64,000 bases of DNA, from assembly GCF_900100125.1 (NCBI RefSeq), contig NZ_FNEL01000002.1, forward strand, positions 1-64,000. Reading direction: 5' to 3'. The position numbers and the translations under genes are program-made. The DNA comes from Dolosicoccus paucivorans. GTDB lineage: Bacteria > Bacillota > Bacilli > Lactobacillales > Aerococcaceae. Under the pieces are notes generated by a model. That model made no database searches and had not been told where the DNA came from. It was given only the letters and a program-made list of their open reading frames with translations. Of this stretch, positions 43,901-56,425 are shown in pieces (position 1 is the stretch's first letter; every line of letters starts with the position of its first letter).

Positions 43901-44563
43901 ATGAAAGCATCTACTAAAACCCAAAAGGTTGCTTCGATTTATGAACAATGGGAAGAAACGTTTACCCAAACAGCTCTGGAACCTAAACAAGCAGGACGGC
44001 AACGAATCGGTATTTTAGGTGGAACCTTTAATCCGCCTCATTTAGGTCATCTAATTATGGCCGAACAAGCGGGCTATCAACTTGAGTTGGATGAAGTATG
44101 GTTTATGCCAACTGCTGCTCCGCCCCATGCTCAAGGTAAGACCACAATTGATAGTAAGCATCGGGTGGCAATGACACGTCTAGCAATTCAAGACAATGAG
44201 CGCTTTAAAATTCAAACTTATGAAGTAGATCGGGGCGGGAAAAATTATACCGTTAAAACAATGCGTCATTTTGTGTCACTGTATCCTGATGTCGATTTTT
44301 ATTTTATTATTGGCGGCGACAGTGCCAATGATTTACCTACTTGGTATAAAGCGGATGAAATAGCTCAACTCGTTCATTTAGTCGGTGTTAATCGTCCTGG
44401 ATCAAAGCCGTATACTCATCACTATCCGATTTTGTGGATTGATTCGCCTTTAATTGACATTAGTTCTAGCCAAATTCGCTGGATGGTCTTTTTAGAACAA
44501 AGCATACGCTACCAAGTCCCACGAGCTGTAGAAGAGTATATTAAAGAACATCAACTTTATTGA
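43901..44563 (+). CDS. nadD: Nicotinate-nucleotide adenylyltransferase
   Basis: 220 residues. The nucleotidyltransferase motif 'GGTFNPPHLGH' starts near 40, and 'SSSQIRW' near 190 is the ISSTxIR-like motif. About 30 additional N-terminal residues precede the core, which is slightly longer than usual. It makes nicotinic acid adenine dinucleotide on the way to NAD. Together with nadK it covers two NAD(P) steps in this window. Confidence 0.94.
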   Translation: MKASTKTQKVASIYEQWEETFTQTALEPKQAGRQRIGILGGTFNPPHLGHLIMAEQAGYQLELDEVWFMPTAAPPHAQGKTTIDSKHRVAMTRLAIQDNERFKIQTYEVDRGGKNYTVKTMRHFVSLYPDVDFYFIIGGDSANDLPTWYKADEIAQLVHLVGVNRPGSKPYTHHYPILWIDSPLIDISSSQIRWMVFLEQSIRYQVPRAVEEYIKEHQLY

Positions 44564-44581
44564 AATGAAGTGAATGATAGA

Positions 44582-45163
44582 ATGAACTACGCAAAAACTT
44601 TAATTAATGTATCACGTCAACAATTATTAAGTGATTTAAAAACAAAAGTATCGCCTAAGCGTTTCGAACATATTTTAGGCGTTGAAGAGACGGCATTAAA
44701 ATTAGCTGAAAAATATCAAATTGATAGTCAAAAAGCCAGCATCGCTGCATTACTTCACGACTACGCTAAGGAAATGGATCGCGAGGTGATGTTGCAGTTG
44801 GCCTTAAAATTTTGGAATCATCCATTATTTGAAACGGCTGATACTACCATTTTACATGGTTTTGCTGCAGCGACGATAGCCAAAGAACAGTTTGGCATTG
44901 AAGATGAAGATGTTTTAGAAGCGGTCGCTTATCATACAGCGGGAGCTAAACAGATGAATCCTGTCGCTAAAGTATTATATGTAGCAGATTACATTGAACC
45001 CAGTCGTTCATTCCCTGGTGTTGATAAAGCACGTAGTATTGCCTTCGAAGACTTAGACGAAGCAGTCTTATACAAAATGAAACAAACATTAACCTATTTA
45101 ATTTCAAAAGAATATACAATTTTTCCTGATACAATTGAAGTATATAATGAATGGATTAAATAA
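44582..45163 (+). CDS. yqeK: HD-domain phosphohydrolase YqeK
   Basis: 193 residues from ATG 44582. HD-type metal ligands are seen in 'RFEHILGVEETA', 'ALLHDYAKE' and 'HGFAAATIA'. The YqeK family hydrolyses Ap4A symmetrically. An in-frame GTG at 44570 would add four residues but has no ribosome site. The gene lies between nadD and rsfS in the conserved order. Confidence 0.92.
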   Translation: MNYAKTLINVSRQQLLSDLKTKVSPKRFEHILGVEETALKLAEKYQIDSQKASIAALLHDYAKEMDREVMLQLALKFWNHPLFETADTTILHGFAAATIAKEQFGIEDEDVLEAVAYHTAGAKQMNPVAKVLYVADYIEPSRSFPGVDKARSIAFEDLDEAVLYKMKQTLTYLISKEYTIFPDTIEVYNEWIK

Positions 45164-45177
45164 CGAAAGGAGATTCT

Positions 45178-45546
45178 ATGAATCAATTAACTCCCTTAAA
45201 AACACTAGAAGTTGCTGTTAAGGCAATTGAAGATCGAAAAGGACAACAAACTCTTGCCCTTGATGTAAGAAATATGACTCCGTTAACGGATTATTTTGTT
45301 ATTACTCAAGCGACAAACGAACGTCAATTAGACGCTATTGTCGATAACGTTGTAAAAGAAGCTGAAAAAGAAGGTATTGAAGTTAAACATGTAGAAGGAA
45401 AACAAAGTGGCAGCTGGATTTTAGTCGATTTAGTTGACGTTGTGGTTCATATTTTCCACTACAGCCAACGAGGCCATTATAATTTAGAACGCTTGTGGCA
45501 AGATGCTCCATTGGTAGATATTTCTGAGTGGGTCGTTGAAGAATGA
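45178..45546 (+). CDS. rsfS: Ribosomal silencing factor RsfS
   Basis: 122 residues. 'DVRNMTPLTDYFVITQATNERQLDAI' and 'DVVVHIFHYSQRGHYNLERLW' are family signatures. RsfS binds L14 on the 50S subunit and prevents joining in starvation. ATG 45178 follows GAAAGGAGATT. It overlaps yqeM by four bases (ATGA). Confidence 0.96.
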   Translation: MNQLTPLKTLEVAVKAIEDRKGQQTLALDVRNMTPLTDYFVITQATNERQLDAIVDNVVKEAEKEGIEVKHVEGKQSGSWILVDLVDVVVHIFHYSQRGHYNLERLWQDAPLVDISEWVVEE

Positions 45547-46286
45547 GTTTTTCAAAAATAGCCCGAGTTTATGATCAATTTAATGATTTATCAGCCTATG
45601 AGCATTGGTTAGATTTTACCCTTCACTCCGCGAGTAAAGCGCCCCAAAAGTTACTCGATGTTGCTTGTGGGACCGGGTGGTTTACTCAAATTATTGCGCC
45701 ATTTGTTGATGGGGTGACCCTCGGGGTTGATATTGATGTCGCAATGCTTGAAATGGCTCGAGAAGAAAGTCATTATGAAGGAGCGCCGCTTTTTGAACAA
45801 GGAGATATGCTCGATTTATCTTCCTTTGATACAGATTATGATATCGTAACGTGTTACGCGGATTCTCTTTGTTTTTTAAAGGATGAAAACGAAGTAGCGC
45901 AAGCAATTGAACAAATGTATCAGCGTTTAAATGATCAAGGCGTTCTTTTATTTGATGTGTGGACCCCTTATCAATTAAATGAAGGATTCGAAAATTTTAG
46001 TTACGCAGATACAAATGAAGAAGCGGCTATTTTATGGGACAGTTATCCTTTAGGAAATAATGAAGTAGAACATTATTTAACGACGTTTGAAGCCCAAGAA
46101 GATGGCCGTTATATACGTCAAGATAGTGTTTTAGTAGAGCGAACCTATCCTCTATCTATTTTTGAAGACGCGCTTAAAAATGCAGGATTTAGCTCTTTTG
46201 AAGTTAGTGTAGAGTACGGCGAAGAGATATATGACCCCAAACATCATACTAGAGCCACCCGTTGGTTTTTTAGATGCTATAAGTAG
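45543..46286 (+). CDS. yqeM: Class I SAM-dependent methyltransferase (YqeM)
   Basis: 247 residues. The SAM motif 'LLDVACGTGWFTQII' lies near 38, with 'VTLGVDIDVAMLEMAR' and 'YDIVTCYADSL' following. The target is unknown. It completes the yqeG-yqeM order known from B. subtilis and is followed by tmcAL after eight bases. Confidence 0.87.
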   Translation: MSFSKIARVYDQFNDLSAYEHWLDFTLHSASKAPQKLLDVACGTGWFTQIIAPFVDGVTLGVDIDVAMLEMAREESHYEGAPLFEQGDMLDLSSFDTDYDIVTCYADSLCFLKDENEVAQAIEQMYQRLNDQGVLLFDVWTPYQLNEGFENFSYADTNEEAAILWDSYPLGNNEVEHYLTTFEAQEDGRYIRQDSVLVERTYPLSIFEDALKNAGFSSFEVSVEYGEEIYDPKHHTRATRWFFRCYK

Positions 46287-46294
46287 GTGAGCGG

Positions 46295-47455
46295 ATGAAA
46301 GCGATTGGCATTATTGCTGAATATAATCCGTTTCACCACGGCCACGCCTATCAAATAGAGCAAGTGAAACAACGCTATCAGCCCGATGTGCTGATTGTCG
46401 TGATGAGTGGAAACGTGGTGCAACGAGGCGAGTTTGCGATGATAGATAAATGGCAACGTGCTCAGTTAGCTTTAGAACATGGCGCCGACTTAGTCGTTGA
46501 ACTTCCTTTATTAGCAAGTCTTCAATCAGCCGATTATTTCGCAAAAGAAAGCGTTCGTTTGTTATCGCGACTTAAATGTCAACAAGTGGTATTCGGTACA
46601 GAAACGGCTAGAACAGAAGAGTTGTATCAATTCCACCATTGGGTCACTGATCATCGCCAGGCGATTGATCAAGAAATAAAAAAGCATTTAAATAAAGGTC
46701 ACAGCTATGCGTATTCATACCAACAAGCGTTGGATGGGCTGCAAGCACCTTTAACGTTTGATGCGTCGTCTAGTAATCATATATTAAGTTTGCAGTATAT
46801 TCGTTGGAATGATCATTTTGGTGAAAAGATGAAGTTATTGGCTCTTCCAAGAATATATACACGAAAAGACTATCCTATTTTAAGTGGAAGTCAAATACGA
46901 AAAAAGTGGTTTAAAGGCACGTTAACTAAAGAACAAGTCCCTTTAAAAACTTGGCAAACATTAAATGAAACGTCCGCTGTGTCTTGGGAAGATTACTGGC
47001 CTTTATTGCAATATCGTTTAATGAGTGATTCCTATCACTCTTTAGAACAAATAGTCGGTATGAAAGAGGGAATTGAGCGACGTTTTAAAGAATACGCTTT
47101 TTTAGAAACGTTTGAACAATTTATTGAGCAAATGACGTCTAAGAGATGGTCAGCTTCCTCTCTTCAGCGTCTTTGTATGGCGGTGCTACTTAATATTGAT
47201 AGCCAAACATGGCAACAAGAAAAAAAGCAACAAAGCCAACGTTCAGTGACTCGGATTTTAGGTTTTAACCAACGAGGACGCCTTTACTTAAACGGACTCA
47301 AAAAAGAACCTTGTCTTCAGTTGTTTACTAATTTAACTAAAGAATTAGAGCCAAGGTATCAACTATCATTGCAAGCAGATCGAATTTATCAATTGAATTC
47401 TAACACGAAAATAGATGAACAAATTATCGCTCGGTATGGAATTTACAAGAAATAA
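46295..47455 (+). CDS. tmcAL: tRNA(Met) cytidine acetate ligase TmcAL (YlbM)
   Basis: 386 residues. The nucleotidyltransferase-like N-terminus 'GIIAEYNPFHHGHAYQI' is characteristic, and 'SGSQIRK' near 200 is the second motif. It makes acetyl-AMP from acetate and forms N4-acetylcytidine in elongator tRNA-Met. ATG 46295 follows AGGTGAGCGG. ylbN (yceD) and rpmF follow as in B. subtilis. Confidence 0.92.
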   Translation: MKAIGIIAEYNPFHHGHAYQIEQVKQRYQPDVLIVVMSGNVVQRGEFAMIDKWQRAQLALEHGADLVVELPLLASLQSADYFAKESVRLLSRLKCQQVVFGTETARTEELYQFHHWVTDHRQAIDQEIKKHLNKGHSYAYSYQQALDGLQAPLTFDASSSNHILSLQYIRWNDHFGEKMKLLALPRIYTRKDYPILSGSQIRKKWFKGTLTKEQVPLKTWQTLNETSAVSWEDYWPLLQYRLMSDSYHSLEQIVGMKEGIERRFKEYAFLETFEQFIEQMTSKRWSASSLQRLCMAVLLNIDSQTWQQEKKQQSQRSVTRILGFNQRGRLYLNGLKKEPCLQLFTNLTKELEPRYQLSLQADRIYQLNSNTKIDEQIIARYGIYKK

Positions 47456-47486
47456 GATCTTGTCACAGTTAAATGTGCAGATAACG

Positions 47487-47515
47487 TTGACTTCATATCA
47501 ATAATATCTTATAAT
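47487..47515 (+). promoter_or_regulatory. yceD-rpmF promoter
   Basis: TTGACT (47487-47492), exactly 17 bases, TATAAT (47510-47515): one of the strongest promoters in the window. Confidence 0.82.
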
Positions 47516-47543
47516 TTAACATGTCGTTTTAGAGGTGATTAAT

Positions 47544-48089
47544 ATGCGATGGACGATTGAAGAAATTAGAAATCACGGCGATTTATTGTATTTTGATCAA
47601 CAATTACAAATCAAAAAACAAGTAATGGATCGTGATTCATCTATTATTGATGTATCTCCTGTTCATGTAAAAGGATACGTTCTTTCAGTCGGGTATGATA
47701 TTGTACTTCATGCTGAAGTGGAAGCAGAAGTAGTTGTTCCATCAACTCGAACGTTAGATCCTGTAACGTTACAGTTACACTATCCTATTAAAGAACGTTA
47801 CGTCACTCATGATCCGATGGAACCTTTATCAGATTACGAAGAAACGCTTATTTTACTTGAGCATGATTATATCGACCTCGAACCGGCTGTAATTGATTCT
47901 ATTTTGTTAAATATTCCAATTAAAGTAATTGGAACAACAAAGACGGAACAAACTTTGCCTAAAGGTGAAGATTGGCAAGTCTTAACAGAAGAAGAGTTTA
48001 TTCAGCAACGAGAAGAGGAAAGAAAAAATACCATTGACCCTCGTTTAGCTGGCTTACAAGCCTTATTAAAGGATAAAGAAGAGGAATAA
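47544..48089 (+). CDS. DUF177 family protein YceD (YlbN)
   Basis: 181 residues. The YceD/DUF177 pattern is seen in a central beta-rich part and an ending with '[12 protein letters not shown]' as in relatives that precede rpmF. The role is poorly known, linked to 23S rRNA accumulation in some bacteria. The start is ATG 47544, six bases after AGAGGTG; the GTG at 47535 is part of that site. Confidence 0.88.
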   Translation: MRWTIEEIRNHGDLLYFDQQLQIKKQVMDRDSSIIDVSPVHVKGYVLSVGYDIVLHAEVEAEVVVPSTRTLDPVTLQLHYPIKERYVTHDPMEPLSDYEETLILLEHDYIDLEPAVIDSILLNIPIKVIGTTKTEQTLPKGEDWQVLTEEEFIQQREEERKNTIDPRLAGLQALLKDKEEE

Positions 48090-48127
48090 CCTTTTCGATT
48101 TTGATTACATTTAGGAGGTGTAACCAA

Positions 48128-48304
48128 ATGGCAGTTCCAAAAAGAAGAACATCTAAAGCTAAGAAAAGAATGCGTCGTACGCACTTTAAATTAGAAGTCC
48201 CAGGAATGAACACATGTCCACAGTGTGGGGAATTAAAATTAAGCCACCGTGTATGTCCAAGTTGTGGATATTACGATGGTAAACAAGTTGCAGAAGCAAA
48301 ATAA
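48128..48304 (+). CDS. rpmF: 50S ribosomal protein L32
   Basis: 58 residues: [19 protein letters not shown] followed by a zinc ribbon CPQC...CPSC. The four-Cys form is the zinc-binding version of bL32. The start is ATG 48128, seven bases after AGGAGGTG. It is followed by a terminator. Confidence 0.98.
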   Translation: MAVPKRRTSKAKKRMRRTHFKLEVPGMNTCPQCGELKLSHRVCPSCGYYDGKQVAEAK

Positions 48305-48314
48305 TAAATCATTG

Positions 48315-48343
48315 ACCAAGATGAGTTCATCTTGGTTTTTTTA
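48315..48343 (+). terminator. yceD-rpmF terminator
   Basis: ACCAAGATGA (48315-48324) pairs perfectly with TCATCTTGGT (48327-48336), loop GT, then T7. Confidence 0.92.
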
Positions 48344-48361
48344 TTAGAGTCAATTACTTTC

Positions 48362-48391
48362 ATTGACCTTTATTGACCAATTGGGTATAAT
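48362..48391 (+). promoter_or_regulatory. clpP promoter with CtsR operator
   Basis: TTGACC (48363-48368), 17 bases and TATAAT (48386-48391). Two direct heptamers ATTGACC (48362-48368 and 48372-48378), three bases apart, read on the other strand as GGTCAAT-AAA-GGTCAAT. This is the CtsR heptad repeat. The first heptamer covers the -35, so CtsR binding would block polymerase until heat or protein stress. Confidence 0.88.
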
Positions 48392-48424
48392 AAAAGATGA
48401 AATAGACAAAAAGGAGGACATTCT

Positions 48425-49021
48425 ATGAATTTAGTTCCTACAGTAATCGAGCAATCAGCTCGTGGCGAAAGAGCCTATGATATTTATTCAAGACTTTTAA
48501 AAGATCGTATCATTATGTTGAGTGGTCCCGTTAATGACCACATGGCTAATTCTGTTATCGCTCAATTATTATTTTTAGATGCCCAGGACCCAGAAAAAGA
48601 TATCTACTTATACATTAACTCTCCTGGAGGAAGTGTAACTTCTGGATTAGCTATTTACGACACGATGAACTTTATCAATGCAGACGTTCAAACGATCGTT
48701 ATCGGAATGGCAGCATCTATGGCATCGATTTTCCTAGCAGCGGGAACAAAGGGTAAGCGCTACGCCTTACCGAACGCTGAAGTGATGATCCACCAACCTT
48801 TAGGCGGAGCTCAAGGACAAGCGACAGAAATTGAAATTGCTGCTCGCCATATTTTAAAAACGCGTGACCGTTTAAATCATATTTTAAGCGAAGCGACAGG
48901 TCAGCCCATTGAAGTGATTGAAAAGGACACAGATCGTGATAACTTCATGGACGCTAAAGAGGCAAAAGAATATGGTTTAATTGATCATATTATGGAAAGC
49001 GCTAAAAGTTTAAAAAAATAA
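48425..49021 (+). CDS. clpP: ATP-dependent Clp protease proteolytic subunit
   Basis: 198 residues. The catalytic Ser98 lies in 'GMAASMAS' and His123 in 'MIHQPLGG'; the Asp is in the C-terminal third. ClpP forms the tetradecameric chamber served by ClpC (with MecA) and ClpX (with SpxH), both adaptors being encoded here. ATG 48425 follows AAGGAGGA. Control by CtsR is predicted. Confidence 0.98.
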   Translation: MNLVPTVIEQSARGERAYDIYSRLLKDRIIMLSGPVNDHMANSVIAQLLFLDAQDPEKDIYLYINSPGGSVTSGLAIYDTMNFINADVQTIVIGMAASMASIFLAAGTKGKRYALPNAEVMIHQPLGGAQGQATEIEIAARHILKTRDRLNHILSEATGQPIEVIEKDTDRDNFMDAKEAKEYGLIDHIMESAKSLKK

Positions 49022-49029
49022 TATTAACC

Positions 49030-49068
49030 AAACTCTTTAAGAAAGATATTCTTGAAGAGTTTTTATTT
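49030..49068 (+). terminator. clpP terminator
   Basis: AAACTCTTTAAGAA (49030-49043) pairs with TTCTTGAAGAGTTT (49049-49062) with one G-U pair, then a T-rich run. Confidence 0.85.
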
Positions 49069-49159
49069 TACCTTCAATTTCTGGGGCATTAATGGTCCAA
49101 CTGAAACCGATTAAACTATTTTAGTCGTTTTCCTTGCGTCTAATAAATATTATTGCTAT

Positions 49160-49229
49160 TATAATAGATGTGGAAAGGGTTTGGTGTTAAGAATTCATCT
49201 GAAGTGATGAATTTCTCTGGGACACTAAA
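49160..49229 (+). promoter_or_regulatory. cggR operon promoter and 5' leader hairpin
   Basis: TATAAT (49160-49165) gives a start near 49172. Behind it, TTTGGTGT (49180-49187) pairs with ACACTAAA (49222-49229), and AATTCATC (49192-49199) with GATGAATT (49206-49213), a long two-part hairpin ending 26 bases before the cggR ATG. It could be a CggR operator region or an mRNA 5' stabiliser. The B. subtilis operator halves (CGGGAC) are not clearly present apart from GGGAC at 49219-49223. Confidence 0.5.
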
Positions 49230-49255
49230 CGACCATCCCGTAGAGGAGGAACAAC

Positions 49256-50290
49256 ATGTATCATGCTTTGTCAATTATCCAAGCTGTTGTTCCAGATATT
49301 AGCGCAACTTTCGCTCAACGCATCTTAGTTCTTCAAACATTAAAAGAGTTTGCAAGACCCGTTGGTCGAAGAACACTGGCTAAGGCCGTGGATTTGTCGG
49401 AACGTCAGTTGCGAACCATCATTGATATTATGCGTGAGAATCAATTAGTAAACGTTAGCAACTTAGGCATTGAGTTGTCGGATGAAGGTGAACGGTTACT
49501 TTTGCAAATTGATTTTCACTGGGACGAAGCAAGAAGATTGACTGATAAAGAAGAGCAGTTGAAGCAAGTCTTAGGCGTCGAACGATGCGATATTGTTCAT
49601 GGCGATGCCGATTTAGACAAAGCTGTTTATAGCTATTTAAGTCAAAGAATTCAACAGATACTTCAACAACAGCTTCCAATGAATGAAGCAGTGGTTGCAG
49701 TTACTGGTGGAACCACTCTTGCGCAAGTCGGACAAGGATTCGATGATACATTATCAAAAGATCGCCAAATTACTTTTGTTCCCGCTCGTGGAGGCGTTGG
49801 TGGGTCATACAGAATCCAATCAAATAGTGTGGCTGGATTAATGGCACAACAAACGAATGGTCAGTATATTCCTTTATTCCTTCCAGAAAAGCTAGAAGAA
49901 TATACGGCAGATTTGTTGCTTAAAGATCCAAATATTCAGTCAATTATTGACCAAAGTAAAAATGCGGATTGTCTGATCCTAAGTGTAGGCGCAGCAGATG
50001 TGATGGCGAAACGTCGTTTAATGACAAAAGCGCAATATCAATACTTGAAAGACAACAATGCTGTAGGAGAAGCTTTTGGTATCTTTTATAACCAACAAGG
50101 CGAAAAAGTCATGCGGCTTCCCCGTTATGGTATGGTTTTAGATGATTTAGAACATATACCTTTATTATTAACGGTAGTAGCCGGCTCTTCAAAAGCACAT
50201 GCGGTAGAATCGTATTTTAAATTAGCGCCAAAACATAGTTGGCTCATTTGCGACGAAGGAGTCGCTAATCGAATTCTACAAACCCATTAA
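49256..50290 (+). CDS. cggR: Central glycolytic genes regulator CggR (SorC family)
   Basis: 344 residues. An N-terminal helix-turn-helix (about 35-75, 'GRRTLAKAVDLSERQLRTIIDIM') precedes the SorC/DeoR-type sugar-binding domain with 'VTGGTTLAQVGQGF' and 'FVPARGGVGG'. CggR represses the glycolytic operon and is released by fructose-1,6-bisphosphate in B. subtilis. It is the first gene of the operon; gap follows after 35 bases. Confidence 0.94.
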   Translation: MYHALSIIQAVVPDISATFAQRILVLQTLKEFARPVGRRTLAKAVDLSERQLRTIIDIMRENQLVNVSNLGIELSDEGERLLLQIDFHWDEARRLTDKEEQLKQVLGVERCDIVHGDADLDKAVYSYLSQRIQQILQQQLPMNEAVVAVTGGTTLAQVGQGFDDTLSKDRQITFVPARGGVGGSYRIQSNSVAGLMAQQTNGQYIPLFLPEKLEEYTADLLLKDPNIQSIIDQSKNADCLILSVGAADVMAKRRLMTKAQYQYLKDNNAVGEAFGIFYNQQGEKVMRLPRYGMVLDDLEHIPLLLTVVAGSSKAHAVESYFKLAPKHSWLICDEGVANRILQTH

Positions 50291-50325
50291 TGAGTTATTA
50301 AAATCCTTAAGGAGGAATATTAATT

Positions 50326-51339
50326 ATGACAGTAAAAGTAGGTATTAACGGATTTGGACGTATCGGTCGTTTAGCTTTACGTCGTATTCAAGACGTTGAA
50401 GGTATCGAAATCGTTGCAATTAACGATTTAACTGATGCAAAAATGCTTGCTCACCTATTAAAATATGATACGACTCAAGGTCGTTTCGACGGTGACGTAG
50501 AAGTTCATGAAGGTTCATTCAACGTAAACGGTAAAGAAATTGCAGTTTACAGCGAACCAAACCCAGAAAATATTCCATGGGGCGAACACGATGTAGATAT
50601 CGTTCTTGAAGCAACAGGATTCTTTACTTCTAAAGAAAAAGCTGAAAAACACTTAAAAGGTGGAGCTAAAAAAGTTGTTATCACTGCTCCAGGTGGAAAC
50701 GATGTTCCAACAGTTGTTTACAACGTAAACCACGACATCTTAACAGGTGACGAAACAGTTATCTCAGGTGCTTCATGTACAACAAACTGTTTAGCACCAA
50801 TGGCTAAAGTTCTTAACGACGAATTTGGTATCGTTGAAGGTTTAATGTCTACAATTCACGCTTACACAGGTGACCAAATGACATTAGACGGACCACATAG
50901 CAAAGGTGATATGCGTCGTGCACGTGCTGCAGCTGAAAATATTGTACCTAACACAACAGGTGCTGCTAAAGCAATCGGTTTAGTTATTCCAGAATTAAAC
51001 GGTAAATTAGACGGATCTGCACAACGTGTACCAGTTGCAACAGGTTCATTAACAGAGTTATATACTGTTTTAGAAAAACCTGCAACAGTTGAAGAAATCA
51101 ACGCAGCAATGGAAAAAGCAGCAAACGAATCATACGGTTACAACGTTGACCCAATCGTATCTTCAGATATCGTAGGTATGACTTATGGTTCACTATTTGA
51201 CTCTACTTTAACAACTGTTTTAGATATCGATGGTAAACAATTAGTTAAAACAGTTTCATGGTATGACAACGAAATGTCATATACTGCACAATTAATCCGT
51301 ACTTTAGAGTACTTTGCAAAATTAGGCGAAAATAAATAA
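50326..51339 (+). CDS. gap: Glyceraldehyde-3-phosphate dehydrogenase
   Basis: 337 residues. The NAD-binding start '[16 protein letters not shown]' and the catalytic Cys151 in '[12 protein letters not shown]' are clear. It oxidises glyceraldehyde-3-phosphate to 1,3-bisphosphoglycerate. Codon use is strongly biased, as expected for an abundant protein. ATG 50326 follows AAGGAGGAATATTAATT. Confidence 0.98.
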   Translation: MTVKVGINGFGRIGRLALRRIQDVEGIEIVAINDLTDAKMLAHLLKYDTTQGRFDGDVEVHEGSFNVNGKEIAVYSEPNPENIPWGEHDVDIVLEATGFFTSKEKAEKHLKGGAKKVVITAPGGNDVPTVVYNVNHDILTGDETVISGASCTTNCLAPMAKVLNDEFGIVEGLMSTIHAYTGDQMTLDGPHSKGDMRRARAAAENIVPNTTGAAKAIGLVIPELNGKLDGSAQRVPVATGSLTELYTVLEKPATVEEINAAMEKAANESYGYNVDPIVSSDIVGMTYGSLFDSTLTTVLDIDGKQLVKTVSWYDNEMSYTAQLIRTLEYFAKLGENK

Positions 51340-51374
51340 TATAGCGTTTTATTAAACAAAAGCGTCTATCCAAT

Positions 51375-51405
51375 AGCGAGGGGGCATACGCTTCCTCGCT
51401 TTTTG
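51375..51405 (+). terminator. Partial terminator between gap and pgk
   Basis: AGCGAGG (51375-51381) pairs with CCTCGCT (51394-51400) before TTTTTG. No new promoter was seen before pgk, so this may lower rather than end transcription and so set gap mRNA above the downstream genes. Confidence 0.6.
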
Positions 51406-51429
51406 TATAAAAAGTAGGAGGTCGAACAA

Positions 51430-53392
<1,963 letters not shown>

Positions 53393-53393
<1 letters not shown>

Positions 53394-54922
53394 TGACTAA
53401 AGCACCTGTTGCTTTAATTATTCTTGATGGTTTTGCCATTCGAGATGAAGTTAAAGGAAATGCAGTAAAAGCTGCGCATAAGCCTAACTTTGACCGTTAC
53501 TGGAATACGTATCCTCACGAGCAACTTAAAGCTTGTGGGGAGGACGTAGGATTACCAGCTGGCCAAATGGGTAACTCGGAAGTAGGACACTTAAACATCG
53601 GTGCTGGACGAATTGTTTATCAATCTTTAAGCCGTATTAACCGAGCAATTCAAGATGAAAGCTTCTTTGAAATTCCAGAATTAGTGGACGCGGTAAAAGA
53701 AGCAAAAGAATCAGGAAATGCTCTTCATTTAATGGGGTTACTATCTGACGGTGGAGTTCACTCTCACTATGATCATCTTTTTGCTTTAATTCGTCTTGCT
53801 AAACAACATGGTCTAGAAAAAGTATATGTTCATGCCTTTTTAGACGGACGCGACGTAGGGCCACAAACAGCCTTAGAATATGTTGAAAAAACACAAGAAG
53901 TATTCGATCAAGAAGGTGTAGGCGAATTCGCGACTGTTTCTGGACGTTACTATGCGATGGACCGTGATAAGCGCTGGGATCGTGTAGAGAAGGCCTATGA
54001 CGCGATTGTGAATGGTGAAGGACCTAAATACGCGTCAGCTGCTGAAGGGATTCAAGCATCTTACGACGAAGGTGTTTATGACGAGTTCGTTGTACCATTT
54101 GTTATTACAAAAGACGATCAACCTGTTGCGACAATTAACGACGGTGACTCAGTTGTTTTCTTCAACTTTAGACCTGACCGCGCTATTCAGTTATCAACAG
54201 CGTTGACTAATAAAGAATTTGACGGATTCCCAGTGGGAACTGAGCGTCCTGTTGGATTAAAATTTGTCATCTTTACTCCATATAGCGAAGATGTGAAAGC
54301 AGACATTGCTTTCAAAAAACAGGATTTAAAAAACACCATTGGTGAAGTGTTATCTAACGCTAACAAAACTCAGTTGCGTATTGCGGAAACAGAAAAATAC
54401 CCTCACGTTACTTTCTTTATGAGCGGTGGACGCCATGAAGAATTTGAAGGTGAATCTCGTATTTTAGTTCCGTCACCAAAAGTTGCAACTTATGATTTAA
54501 AACCAGAAATGTCTGCTTACGAAGTAAAAGATGCGCTAGTAGAAGCGATTAATGAAGACTTCCTCGATGCAATTATTTTAAACTTTGCTAACCCAGACAT
54601 GGTAGGCCATAGTGGTAAAATGGACGCAACCGTTAAAGCGATTGAAGCTGTAGACGAGTGTTTAGGTGAAGTTGTTGATTTAATTCTATCTAAAGGTGGT
54701 TATGCGATTATTACAGCAGACCATGGTAACTCAGAGGAAGTGACTACTTTAGATGGTGAACCAATGACAGCTCACACAACAAACCCAGTTCCTGTAATTG
54801 TTACTAAGAAAGACATCGAGCTACGTAGTGCAGGCCGCTTAGCCGACCTTGCTCCAACGATGCTTGATTTATTAAATGTTGACAAACCAGAAGAAATGAC
54901 CGGCGAGTCATTAATTAAATAA
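53393..54922 (+). CDS. gpmI: 2,3-bisphosphoglycerate-independent phosphoglycerate mutase
   Basis: 509 residues of the alkaline-phosphatase-like, Mn-dependent type. The phosphorylated Ser62 lies in '[16 protein letters not shown]', Asp12 in 'LILDGF', and the metal motif '[10 protein letters not shown]' is near the end. It interconverts 3- and 2-phosphoglycerate. Translation is coupled to tpiA. Confidence 0.97.
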
Positions 54923-56303
<1,381 letters not shown>

Positions 56304-56322
56304 TTGAATATTAGTTCAATCG

Positions 56323-56352
56323 GACTCTTCCTTTCGAGGGAGAGTCTTTTTT
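56323..56352 (+). terminator. eno terminator
   Basis: GACTCTTCCT (56323-56332) pairs with AGGGAGAGTC (56337-56346) with one mismatch, then T6. Confidence 0.87.
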
Positions 56353-56425
56353 ATATGGAATCGTATTTTTGTGAATTGGCTTCATAGTAAGTTACAATGA
56401 AAGTAACAAACTAAAGGAGGTTATA

